Assembly (NCBI GenBank): GCA_963930645.1
Contig: OZ005653.1
Location: 215,888,684-215,952,683 of the forward strand
DNA: 64,000 nucleotides
Origin: Salticus scenicus
Taxonomy: Eukaryota; Arthropoda; Arachnida; Araneae; Salticidae
Reading direction: 5' to 3'
Part shown: positions 24,536-35,262 of the stretch, in pieces
How the letters are laid out: every line of letters starts with the position of its first letter
Numbering within the stretch: the stretch's first letter is position 1
Notes under the pieces: generated by a model
Databases searched by the model: none
Seen by the model: the letters and a program-made list of their open reading frames with translations, nothing else
Told to the model about the DNA's origin: nothing
Made by a program: the position numbers and the translations under genes

Positions 24536-26120
24536 TCTTTCTTGTTATTTAGTAAACTTGTTATAGTTGCTAATGAAGATCAAACACGTAGATTTTTGTA
24601 ACATTAAAGTGACTTTAAGTCGAAAACAAAAGAGGGTGCCCATATTTACACCTTTTCCTTTATGTATATGCTTTTTTGAAAATCATGATATTTATCTTCG
24701 AAACATATTAAACTATGTCATAGTTTATCGTAAATGATTTTAAATTATTTCTCATTATGTTAGAAGTATAAAAAAGTCCTGCAACATAATTAAATAGCAT
24801 AAATAAATGCATAGAAGTAACCTTTTAATTTAAATAGGAAAGTAGTTCCAACTATTAATCAGTTAGAGTTATGTAACAATTAGAAATACTTTTTTTTTTT
24901 TTTTTGCAGATTATTATTATTATTTTTAATTAGATTAAATAATATTTCCCGGATTATTTTTTAAGATGAAAAAATACACAGATGCTTTGTTATTCTACGA
25001 GTGATACATTAAATATTTACATTGCCGATATTGCACATACTGATAAATAGTTTGAAAGTACATTTGATATTTATCATATATTCTAACATTCAAAATATGA
25101 ATTATGGTTATTAAATATTTATAGATCAATTTATGTGCATATAAAAGCCATTTAGATAGAATGTATTCAAATGGATTGGTTATAGTGTTAGGATACTCTC
25201 GCATCCAGTTCTTTGCGTATTAAATAGAAAAATATACTTAAAAAATGCAAAAGGTTTCATGATAATTTAATGGTGGATTGGTTTTAATTAGTGTAAAAAT
25301 ATTTACGATTAAAGATTAAATTCGATTAAAGATTTAGTTTTTCAGGTTATTAATACAAGATCCAGGCATAATATCGCGGGACAAAATATCGCGTTTACAA
25401 AATAAATAAATAAATAAATAAATAAAAAATTAAATAAATAAAATAAATAAATAAATAAATAAAATAAAATAAAATAAAAATAATATGAACTAGTTCATGC
25501 GTTTGGCGGGGGCTATAGAGCCTTATAAATATAAATTTATATATCAAAGAGTGGAATTTCAATATTTTATCTATTTTTAATTTTAAGTTATTTTATCATT
25601 TGCTTTTCACCATTCAAAATACATTTTAAAAGTATTGTCCACCGCTGCTGACATTAAAACTTAACACGGTTCACAAAGTTAAATTAAAAATTATAAAAAT
25701 AATAAGCACGATTGAATTCTTTGGAAATGCATTTCTTGACAAATGTTAATAATCATAGCCTTTAAACATTTTTAAGCAAAAATTCATAATAGGTTTTGTG
25801 ACGGGTTTGTCTCTATGCCAGTACTATGACTAAGGTAAATATGCATGGGTTGTTATGAAATTTTATATAACATTACTAATACTAATAGTTACCAACTCAT
25901 TCAAATACAATATTGTAAAATGTGTCATTTTATCGTGCCATTCATTTAGGTAGACGATATTTTGTCTCCAACCCATTAATATAAAAAGAGGTAATAAACC
26001 ATATTCTTTAGGTTTTTATAAATATAAAAGCCCAACTTTTTTTACTCTTTAAAACATCGAGGAATTATAAATATTTAAAATTTGTATTACAGAGAATGAT
26101 AAATAAGAATTTTAAATGAA
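24536..26120. other. AT-rich DNA without recognisable gene
   Basis: A poly(T) run lies near 24892-24905. A tract of (AAAT)n and (AAAAT)n covers about 25400-25480. The short phrase aatatcgcg occurs twice near 25370-25395. No gene or transposon terminus was recognised. Confidence 0.5.
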
Positions 26121-26122
26121 TA

Positions 26123-26680
26123 CAGGGTGACAAGAAATAACTTGAACGAAGTTTCAAACCAAATATCTGTAACTACCACTATCGCAAACTCATTTTAGAA
26201 GATATTGTCTTACCTTGGTCGCAAAAGTTCTTTGGAAACAAAAGATAGACCTTCCAACAGGATTACGCACCTGCACACAGAGCTAAAGGCACTCAAGATT
26301 GGTGCAAGACAAATTTTCCTGACTTCATTGGAGTTCATGAATGGCCACCGTATTCCCCAGATTTGAACCCAATGGATTATTCTGTTTGGTCCATCTTGGA
26401 GACAAGGATGTGTGCTAAATCTCACAAAACTTTGACATCCCTAAAATAATTCTGATGCAAGGAATGGTATAAATATCAGTAAGTGAGTTGCGGCCCTTAG
26501 CCGAAAATTTTGTGACACGTTTAAAGCTCTGTATTAAGGCTAAAGGTAGCCACTTTGAAAATTTGTAAATATGATAGACAAAATAATGTATTCATATTTG
26601 TTGAAGTTTGGTCGTAATATTTTCATTAGCACTAAAGTTATAATGTATCACGTGTGTCCAAGTTATTTCTTGTCACCCTG
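26123..26680 (+). mobile_element. Internally deleted mariner-like element (DD37D)
   Basis: TA duplications (26121-26122, 26681-26682) flank inverted repeats that begin cagggtgacaagaaataact and read ttga (left) or tgga (right) next. The interior keeps the C-terminal part of a mariner transposase on the plus strand: TFQQDYAPAHRAKGTQDWCK, TNFPDFIGVHEWPPYSPDLN and PMDYSVWSILETRMCAK. The second and third catalytic aspartates (QQD and NPMD) are separated by 37 residues, which is the spacing of the DD37D (maT) group. The DNA-binding half and first Asp are missing, and stops interrupt the rest. With both ends intact it could once have been moved in trans. Confidence 0.85.
26210..26450 (+). pseudogene. 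Mariner transposase C-terminal remnant
   Basis: This is the coding remnant inside the element above. It holds the QD-APAH motif around the second catalytic Asp and the W-PP-YSPDLNPMDY-W motif around the third, followed by the usual C-terminal helix region (SILETRMCAKSHKTLTSLK). A stop codon precedes the QQD motif (near 26253) and others follow K-SLK. The opposite-strand open frame 26210-26425 is its shadow. Length is about 75 codons against roughly 340 in intact members of the family. Confidence 0.8.
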
Positions 26681-26682
26681 TA

Positions 26683-28248
26683 TTTATATTGTCAACAAAA
26701 TATAATTTAATGTGCAAAAAAATATGTCATCAACTTAATAGCGCCTATTGTGCCATTCTTTCCCGTTGCTGTAGAAACTTGCTTGTATAGAGGATAATGT
26801 TTGCATTGAATGTAAATACAATTGCATAAAAGTTTTTTAATAATTTTCAACAAATAATTAAGGAACAGAAATTGTTTAAAACAATACAGGTAACTAAAAT
26901 TCGAAACGATTGGAACAATGCAATAGTAAATTCATCTTATAATTTTCAAAAATTTCTAGTTTTTTTATGCATTGTTATGGTGCAAGTATCTGAAAATACA
27001 ATTAAGTGAGAAAAAGCAAATTAATATTCAATTGTAATCGTTGTGTATATCAAATCATACATTCGCGCTCCCATATATGAGCATTTTATACAAAATAGAC
27101 AAGTCTAATTTTTCATTTTATGTTTAAAAAATCTTAGATCAATGTTTAAAACTCTCGTATGAAATACTTTTAAAAGACAATGTTTGAATTCTAGTTATGG
27201 TGTTTTGTTATGATTTTCGGTATGTGTATTATAATGATTTGTATGAAATGATGAAAAAATCGCTCGTATTTAATTTTTTATTTCTTGTACACACAGAAAA
27301 AGAAACACCGTCTTCATCAAGAACGTGTAATTATTCATTTTCTGATTCCGTAAACTAGAAATATAGATTTCGGAGAAATGCGTTGCTTAATAGGTAAATA
27401 AATAAACTGAATAGACGAAATGTTAGAGAATATCTAAGCTATACTTTTCTAGATGGTGAAAAAAATATGTCAGAGATTATGAAGGTTATGAATCCATTGT
27501 ATTGCGAGAAATTCTTTCTTGATTTCTTAGAATTGGGTCATAAACAATAATCATAGTTAGTAAAACTCGTCTCTTCTATTCACAGTCATTTGCAGAAATA
27601 TTTAAAGATATTTGAACTACTATAATATAGAACAAAATCTCTAGAATTTTAAAAAGGGTTTCTAGAATTTTTTAGAATTGAGAAATACAATTCATAAGGA
27701 TTGCATGGGATTTTTTTTTACAAAAGTCATAATTTATTTTCTATGTGCCAATCACAGTGACATTTTTTCGGAAAGTATGTTTTTTTCTTTATGTAACTCA
27801 TCAAAATGACAAATATTTTAATATTGTGAAAAGTATTTTAATGATATGCTGTCAATGGCAACGTTCAAGGATGTTGTCACTTTCCATAAAACTTTAAGCC
27901 ATTATGACCCCAAACCATTTTCCATAAGATTATCTGTATTTTGTGCAAAATATGTAATCAGGTTAAAATGTTATTTAATTTCTGCTGTGAGGATAATGAA
28001 GTGCTATATTTTTAGGATGCGTGTGATAAGTAAGGCTGGTTAAGTAACAAACTTTAATAAATGGAGAAAATAATGTTTGATCGTCTTCGAACGATTAGTT
28101 CTGCACTGTAAAAAAAGTCGAGTTTTGGTAGCTGTCGTTGTATATAATTCGGTGGTTACAAGTATATTAGGTGGCTACTACAAATTTGGTGGCTACTATT
28201 AATTCAAAGGAAGATTGACACAAGGAAAGATTGACAAGATTTGCAAAT
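26683..28248. other. AT-rich DNA without recognisable gene
   Basis: Nothing with coding or transposon character was identified. A solitary gcactgtaaaaaaagtcgag near 28102 resembles the terminus of the CACTGTAAAA MITEs, but no matching right end was found. The phrase ggtggctacta is repeated near 28168 and 28190. Confidence 0.45.
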
Positions 28249-28249
28249 A

Positions 28250-28300
28250 CATACATACACACACACACGCACACACACACACACACACACATATATATAC

Positions 28301-28391
<91 letters not shown>
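28250..28391. repeat. Compound microsatellite (CA)n-(TA)n-(GT)n-(TA)n
   Basis: A (CA)n block to about 28290 passes through a short (TA) block into (GT)n to about 28351, then (TA)n to 28391. The CA and GT arms are complementary, so the locus is a large imperfect palindrome that could form a hairpin or Z-DNA. Open frames on both strands here are dipeptide repeats and not genes. Confidence 0.95.
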
Positions 28392-28394
<3 letters not shown>

Positions 28395-28888
28395 ACAACG
28401 TTAAATTTTCTTAAGACAGAACACCGCAACTTTTTATTATAATTGTTTTCGTTTTAATCAGTTTTCAAATTTGGAATGAACTTTTAAGGTATCCTGTATA
28501 TATATATGAAAGTATATACATATACTTTTGATAATAAAACAAATATGTACTTAAGGAGTAATTTTTTATGTAGGTTAATCAATTGGTCATCATATGAGAA
28601 AAAGTTAACGATCGTATATAAATTTCATTTATATAAATATATTTTGTTACAACGTTAAATTTTCTTAAAACAGAAAACCACAACTTTTTATTATGTATAT
28701 TTTTTTTTCTTTTTAATCAGTTTTCAAATTTGGAATGAACTTTTAAGGTATCCTGTATATATATATCAATATATACACATATACTTTTGATAATAAAACA
28801 AATATGTATTTGATGAGTAATTTTTTATGTAGGTTAATCAATTGGTCAACATATGAGAAAAGTTAACGATCGTATATAAATTTCAACT
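28390..28888. repeat. Tandem duplication of a ~254-bp unit
   Basis: The unit beginning tgttacaacgttaaattttc at 28390 is repeated at 28644. Both copies contain cagttttcaaatttggaatg, then aaggtatcctgtatatatat, aggttaatcaattggtca and gttaacgatcgtatataaat. Identity is high, so the duplication is fairly recent. Confidence 0.85.
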
Positions 28889-29399
28889 AAAAATATGCTT
28901 CTGCTCAAATACAAATACCTTTACCATTTTAATAGGCCAATATATAACGGTGTTTTACTTTTAAAAGAAGATATCTCTAAGAAGTATTTTTAGTAATACT
29001 TTATTATCAAACATTTACACTGAACTATGTTCTCCTACTCACAAGTTAATGGACCATATCGAATAATTTCTTAACGCTTGATTTATTTAAGTTTTATTCG
29101 ACCAAAAATAACTTGTTGTGGTTACAGAATATTTTATTCGCGGCTTTTACATTTCATTAAGTTAAACAAATTTAATTCTAAGAAAGGTAATGTTTCTTGC
29201 ATCCAAGGATATTATGCTTCATTTCATTATATAATCTTACAAAGTACTGATTAAGATTAATTACTTTCTCTAAAATAGTATAATTTTTCATTTGATTATC
29301 TTATGAAAAAATTCAGTAGTTTAAAAAATTGAAAATGGAATGAGAAATTCGTGTACATATATGGTTTACTTCTCTAATCGATTTAAATTAGAGAAATTT

Positions 29400-30412
29400 A
29401 AATCAAAACGAATTTATTTAAAAAAGAATTCTAGTAAGACCCACTGCATTTATACAAGAAATTATATTGAAAATGAATAATATAGACATACGTGTATAGT
29501 AAATTAGAGGATAATAAAGAAAAAAGAAACCGCCCACATTTGAATGAAAAACACAGCAAAAATGTATTAAGAAAGCATCACAGAACAGGTGTTTTAAAGC
29601 AATAAATACAAATCTTTGAATAAGCACCATAAAATGTAATAAACTCTCAATAATTATTTCTGGTAGAAAGAACGCATATGATTTACATCTCTTATCTATT
29701 GTATGTGTGATAGCAAATTGAAATCAAAACGATTTTATATAAAAAGAATTCTAGTAAGACCCATTGCATTTATATAAGAAATGATATTGAAAATGAATAA
29801 TATAGACATACGTGTATAGTAAATTAGAGGATAATAATGAAAAAAGAAACCGCCCACATTTGAAAGAAAAACACAGCAAAAATGTAATAAGAAAGCATCA
29901 CAGAACAGGTGTTTTAAAGCAATAAATACAAATCTTTGAATAAGCATCATAAAATGTAATAAACTCTCAATAATTATTTCTGGTAGAAAGAACGCATATG
30001 ATTTAATTCTCTTGTCTATTGCATTTGTGATAGCAATTTGAAATCAAAACGATTTTATATAAAAAAGAATTCTAGTAAGACCCATTGCATTTATACAAGA
30101 AATAATATTGAAAAGGAATAATATTAATAAAAGAAAAGCCCACATTTGAAAGAAAAACAGAGCAAGAATGTAATAAGAAAGCACCACAGAGCTGTTGTTT
30201 TAAAGCAATAAATACAAAACTTTGAATAAGCAACGCAAAATGCAATAAACTCTCAATAATTATTTCTGGTAGAAAGAACGCATATGATTTACATCTCTTA
30301 TCTATTGCATGTGTGATAGCAAATTGAAATCAAAACGATTTTATATAAAAAATAATTCTAGTAAGACCCATTGCATTTATACAAGAAATAATATTGAAAA
30401 GGAATAATATTA

Positions 30413-30445
<33 letters not shown>

Positions 30446-30600
30446 CCCACATTTGAAAGAAAAACACAGCAAGAATGTAATAAGAAAGCACCACAGAACT
30501 GGTGTTTTAAAGCAATAAATACAAAACTTTGAATAAGCACCGCAAAATGCAATAAACTCTCAATAATTGTTTCTGGTAGAAAGAACCATTTAAAGCTAAT
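29400..30600. repeat. Tandem array of ~0.29-0.32 kb units, Penelope-like parts
   Basis: Four units start with gaaatcaaaacgattttata (or variants) near 29401, 29721, 30040 and 30326. Each unit carries tctagtaagaccca and ends with aaagcaataaatacaaa(t/a)ct, ttgaataagcac and gcaataaactctcaataatt. This end is the reverse complement of the right arm of the pseudo-LTR-like repeat at 33.0 and 34.6 kb. The fourth unit holds a poly(A) tract near 30418-30444. Three open frames on the minus strand (29418-29630, 29735-29950, 30358-30552) are the same repeat read in the same frame and are not called genes. Confidence 0.75.
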
Positions 30601-30745
30601 CGTTGTCGCTTTGATTCCAGCACTCGTACCTACTTTGTTCGTTTGACCAAGGGTCGTGTGTTCTTTTGACCTGAAACAATTATTGAGAGTTTATTGCATC
30701 TTAATGTGTTTATTCAAAGTTTTGTATTTATTACAGCGAAAATTT
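30600..30745 (+). repeat. Inverted arm of the Penelope-like pseudo-LTR repeat, decayed hammerhead
   Basis: The stretch reads ccagcactcgtacctacttt, then agggtcgtgtgttcttttga, cctgaaacaattattgagag and tttattgcatcttaatgtgt, and closes an inverted repeat with 30500-30575. It aligns with the hammerhead-bearing repeat at 34.6 kb, but the catalytic core is broken (ttgacca in place of ctgatga). Confidence 0.6.
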
Positions 30746-32850
30746 ATTTGCTAATTTTTTATTACATTTTTGTTTAAAAAATATAAAATGGTATTGAGAA
30801 CGGTTTGCAAACTAAGTACTGTGTAATGTGTCAAATCATTTTGTGCTAAACTGTGTGACAAATACAGAATATACAGATGAGAATATTGTGAATAGGACTT
30901 CATACTACCCAATTAAACCCTTCTGAGTTTTGATCAGGTAGTACTGTTTGTGTATACGTAAACAATGACAAATATTCCTTTTCACTATTTAATAAACAAA
31001 TTGTGGAACAGAACATAAAAAAAAAGATGCTAATGTATTTCGTGAAAATTTGAAACAAAGTTGTTGATAGATTGAGGTGGTTTGAGTGATATAAAAAATT
31101 AGTAATCATTCACAGATATAAATAAAAATAACAAAAAACTTTAATTTTAATTTAATGAATGCATTAAAGCTTAAACGTAAGAATGACATAATCGTTATGA
31201 AATAAAATATATTTTATTAAAGTTACATAATCTTTTTATTAAATACCTGGTAGATTTTTCATGACTGCAATGCTGTGAATGATTTTTAAACTAATAATAA
31301 ATTATTTTTTCCCAAATGCACATTTTTCAGTAAATAATAATAATAATAATATTGTGGATCATAATGATTTAAAAAAATTAAAAGAATTAAAAATGGCGCT
31401 CAAGACTCATTGTAAACAAGTAAACAAGAACACGTTTTCATGAAATTTATTAACACCCCTTTATTTATTTATTTATTTTTAATTTATTTTACCTTCGTTT
31501 TTGGATGTGAACATATTTTTTGAATTAAATATAATTATTTAAAATTTTGAAGAAGTGCGTTTTTATTACTCTAGATATAGTGGTATTTTCCAAATAAATA
31601 ATAATTATTAAAAGAAAAAGAAAAAAATGAGAAAAGAAAGTAAAAGCTGACTGTAATTTAATATGTGGAACTGTGTATGAGTTATATTTGTGTGTATGTG
31701 AGGCATATTTCTAACTATAACTCATTTTAAGTACTATCATTTATATACATATATTTGTAAAGAAAAGGTATAGATAAGGAAATAAGAAACAATATATATA
31801 TTATAAATTATTTCGATAATCAAGTTCTTTATAAAATGCGATTTATTATTAGAGGGATATATTTAATAGTATATTTTTATTGGGGGATACATTTATATGT
31901 TCGTTTATTTCAGACGCATTAAGGTAGTAGACAAGCAAACAAGTTGTTGCTTAACTTCAAATATAGTTAAGAAATATCGACTTGTGAATCATCTCTTATT
32001 TGCATGCCGCATTTAGAAAAACTTTTAAAACAATTCACTGTGTAGCCGATAATTATTTACAATTTTCATGTTTTTTTTACAATCTTTTATAATTTATTTA
32101 TACATTTATCTATTAAATTGTGTAAATGTATTTTCATTCATTTCGAGTCATACACAGTTACAAATTATTTCCTGCAAATATTCAATTTCAATTAATTGTT
32201 TGATATGTTTATTGTCTAATTAAATAATATTTCCAGTAATTTGTCAATATACTTGAATTTTGCGGTAAGTTTTTCTCATGTGGTATTTTAAATTAATGGT
32301 ACAAAAAGTTATTTTACGTCTCTATATTTATAACACCTATCCTAATAGAAGTTAAACACAAACATCGTAAAAGCTATACAGAGAAAAAAATGTATTATAA
32401 TTACTGACAATTTAGAGCATTTCCAAGTACAGAGTAATAACAAATACTATTTTTTCTTCATTGCTATGTACTAGACCCCCTTGGAGGTATTGGTTTCCAA
32501 ATGTCTTTGAATGTTTTAAAAATTGAGCTAATACACATTTTATATCCAAAAAAAATGTAGATAAATATAAAAATATTGAGCGGTCACTTCATTATGAAGA
32601 ATTTCACTGTTCGCATTGGACATTAGCTTCTAAAGCCCGTACAGCATGGTAATGTGAACATTGCGCTCAGAAAAAAATTAAGACTATTATTGATCTGCGC
32701 AATTTTCTGATGTGTTTCCGTTCTGTTTTTTTGTTACACTTCGGAAAATGCTCTGTTTCGGGCAATCTTTCATCACTTGGTGACAACTACAATTTACCCG
32801 CTCAAACCCAGTTTGTTGCCTGAGAGTTAATACACATTCAATTTTAATAA
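30746..32850. other. AT-rich DNA without recognisable gene
   Basis: Only simple sequence and short A/T-driven frames are present, for example (AAT)n near 31335 and (TTTA)n near 31462. A slightly GC-richer patch at 32590-32830 has no recognised content. Confidence 0.5.
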
Positions 32851-32851
32851 A

Positions 32852-33165
32852 AAAGCACCACAAAACAGGCGTTGTAAAAAATGTTACTTACAAACTTTGA
32901 ATAAACACCATAAAACACAATAAACTCGCAACAATTGTTTTGGGTCGAAAAAACACACGACCCTTCATCAGACGAATAAAGTAAGTACGAGTGCTGCAGT
33001 CAAAGCGGCAACGCACATAAACGCTTTTTGTGCGTTGCCGCTTTGACTGCAGCACTAGTGCTTACTTTATTCGCTTGATGAAGGGTCGTGTGTTTTTTCG
33101 ACTCGAAACAATTGTTGCGAGTTTATTGCATTTTATGGTGTTTATTCATGTTTGTAAGTAATATA
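32852..33165. mobile_element. Palindromic Penelope-like pseudo-LTR pair
   Basis: A large palindrome of about 283 bases (32882-33164) is centred near 33020. Both arms carry, toward the centre, tttattgc/gcaataaa-type ends, gcaacaattgttt, a gggtcg/cgaccc stem, ttcatcagacg or its complement, and gtgctgcagtcaaagcggca next to the centre. The right arm, read on the plus strand, has a hammerhead-like core with C3 changed (ttgatga). The left arm, read on the minus strand, keeps ctgatga but has lost the G of gaaa. Inverted head-to-head copies are usual for Penelope-like retroelements. No reverse transcriptase or GIY-YIG coding region was seen in the window. Confidence 0.6.
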
Positions 33166-33642
33166 ATACACATTCATTATACACGTTCACTACAGTCGCT
33201 CGTGAACTTTCCAAAAAGGCCGCAGATTAGCTAATACTCCATCCGTGCATCCTAGCTATAACACCATATTTAAAGTTCTAATTTGCCTGAATTATCGCCT
33301 CTTGAATTCAGTTTCTTTTTTTTTTTTTTCACACAACATTCTAAATTTATAGAGGCAAGTTTTTCATGTAGTAACTCTTTCATAAAACTATCAAGCGGCC
33401 ATAATAAAGTGGCCGATTAGTGTATAAATATTATTAACAACGAATGTAGATTGGAAAGAAATACACAATTTTACATAGAGGAAAAGTTACATCTGTGCAA
33501 TAAACCTACACTTCATTTGTGTCATAATGCATATATTAGTTACACAGTAAATATACATTTTCTGAAGTATTTCGAAGTAATAAAACGTCTGTAGTATATC
33601 ACAATATATCTTTTCTTCTATCACTTTAAACAGGCAACATAG

Positions 33643-33676
<34 letters not shown>

Positions 33677-33691
33677 ACTGCATATAAATTA
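33166..33691. other. AT-rich spacer without recognisable gene
   Basis: A poly(A) tract of about 30 lies near 33646-33675. The minus-strand frame over it (33487-33678) begins in the homopolymer and has no coding character. Confidence 0.5.
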
Positions 33692-34515
33692 CAGTGATGG
33701 AAAGCACTTTAAATCCAATATCGAGTTTTTTTTATTTTTTTTATTGGTATCCAAAAATAAAAACTTCTTTGTAAGTTACCTTTAAATTTAATATATAAAA
33801 TGTAAAAAAAAAAAAAAAAAAAACGTGAATTTAGAATTTAAAATACGTTTACTTTCAATGTAAAGTAAAAAGGTGTGATTATCAAATGGAAATGCTTTAA
33901 GACAAGTTTTAAAAGTGAGTTCTTGCATAACGAGATAACGTCACATTTGCACAGTTTTGTGCATGACAGTTGTTAAAATGAAAAAAAAAAAAAAATCATT
34001 TACCTGAATGTTGAAGCAACCCAGATTATGGGTAGAGGAAATTTATTGAGTGAAATTGAAAAAAAGAAAATCTGGATATTTTGAGAAAATGGAATGAGTG
34101 AAAGACAAATCGTTAGCAAAATCGATAGGTCTAATACTGTAGTTTATGAATTTCTCATAGACTTATGCAAATATGGCACAGAGAACAGAAGAGTAAGGTT
34201 ATTAAATCTATCAGCCAGAATGAAAAGAAGAGTTAAAAGAATATCTATTATTGAAAATACATATTCTTCACCAATAAAATCGGCTCTAATGCTTTAAGAA
34301 ACAGCTAGAACTGTTAAAAATGGCTTAAATCGTGCATAAAACATCAAATATTCAAAATTAAAAAGCAAACACAAGCTTTAAAAACGGCATATTGAACCAA
34401 AATTGAAATTCGGAACATGTGATGTTTTTAAATCCAACTTTTGACTAAAAATAGTGTTCATAGATGAAAATAAATTTAATCTAGATGGACCTGACGGTTT
34501 ACGAAATAGTGCTGC

Positions 34516-34587
34516 AAGCACGAGTGCTGCAGTCAAAGCGGCAACGCACCTAGGTGCGTTGCCGCTTTGACTGCAGCACTCGTGCTT
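34516..34587. repeat. Perfect 72-bp palindrome
   Basis: From aagcacgagtgctgcagtca to its exact complement, centred between 34551 and 34552 (cacctaggtg), every base pairs. The same gtgctgcagtcaaagcggca phrase forms the centre of the 33.0 kb palindrome, there with a spacer of about 13 bases. It is the junction between two inverted pseudo-LTR-like copies, the left one cut down to 36 bases. Confidence 0.95.
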
Positions 34588-34592
34588 ACTTT

Positions 34593-34645
34593 ATTCGCCT
34601 GATGAAGGGTCGTGTGTTTTTCGACCCGAAACAATTGTTGCGAGT
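34593..34645 (+). ncRNA. Minimal type I hammerhead ribozyme motif
   Basis: All parts of a hammerhead appear in order. Stem I strand attcgc (34593-34598). Core ctgatga (34599-34605), then one extra A. Stem II gggtcg (34607-34612) with loop tgtgttttt and cgaccc (34622-34627). Then gaaac (34628-34632), loop aatt, and gtt (34637-34639), giving a two-base-pair helix III. The second stem I strand gcgagt (34640-34645) pairs with attcgc by five Watson-Crick pairs and one G-U. Cleavage would follow U34639. Very short helix III and association with pseudo-LTRs are known features of the hammerheads of Penelope-like elements. The extra A before stem II and the U at the cleavage site could lower activity. 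Self-cleavage is inferred. Confidence 0.7.
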
Positions 34646-35262
34646 TTATTGCATTTTATGGTGTTTATTCAAAGTTTGTAAGTAATATTTTTACAACGCC
34701 AGTTTATTGATGCTTCTTTATTAAACATGTCTTGACTAACTGAAAATAATGTAGTCATGGAACTTCAAGCCATAAGTCTAGATTTGGACCTCATAGAACA
34801 CATGTGGGGTATCGTTGTATGCAAAGTTTATGAAAATGGTAAACAACACCTTTCTGTTTCTGAGCTCAAATCTGCAATTTCCAAATCGTGGGATAAAATG
34901 TCGATTATAACATGCAAAAATCTAGCAAAATCCTTCCAAAATCGTCTTTTAGAAGTAATTCATGTGGAAAGAATAACACACGAAGTACTAAATATTAGAA
35001 TTTAAATGTCTAACTATTAGTTAATTTTTAACTTTAATGTTTTAAAGTTTTTTCCACTCTTTTATGTTGTGAAAAAAAAAAAAATCAATTTCCACATTAT
35101 ATATTGTTATAAGCACACTTTTATAAAACTATGTGAAGATTTATGATATTTTATTGTGTTTACACTATTTGATTTTTCTTTCTTTCTTTCTTTCTTTTTT
35201 CTAAGTAAAATTAAAATTTTTGGAATTTGGTATGGGGTCTTAAAGTTTTTTCCATCACTGTA

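Larger units (their letters stand above)
34010..35005 (+). pseudogene. Tc1-like transposase, interrupted and decayed
   Basis: The N-terminal part reads MGRGNLLSEIEKKKIWIF near 34030, then, after stops, MSERQIVSKIDRSNTVVYEF, the paired-like helix-turn-helix region with SK(I)-RS--VV--FL. Near 34455 IVFIDENKFNLDGPDG holds the first catalytic Asp. The frame then runs into the nested insertion. After it, near 34757, MELQAISLDLDLIEHMWG corresponds to the segment with the final catalytic acid (here Glu in LIE), followed by VYENGKQHLSVSELKSAISK, a W at the usual place, and NRLLEVI near the C terminus. The region of the second catalytic Asp is missing. Several stops and the deletion make it non-functional. 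Confidence 0.8.
33692..35260 (+). mobile_element. Tc1-like transposon with nested Penelope-like fragment
   Basis: TA duplications (33690-33691, 35261-35262) flank short inverted repeats: cagtgatggaaa(g/a)(c/a)actttaa on both ends. The interior is a decayed Tc1-type transposase gene on the plus strand, split in two by about 0.2 kb of pseudo-LTR-like sequence around 34516-34735. The length (1569) is usual for a Tc1 element, but part of the transposase has been lost where the insertion lies. Both ends appear complete, so the element may still be a substrate although it cannot make its own enzyme. Confidence 0.85.

Noticed and set aside
28199..28442. Open frames on both strands through the compound microsatellite.
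   Set aside because: They encode only dipeptide repeats from (CA)n, (GT)n and (TA)n.
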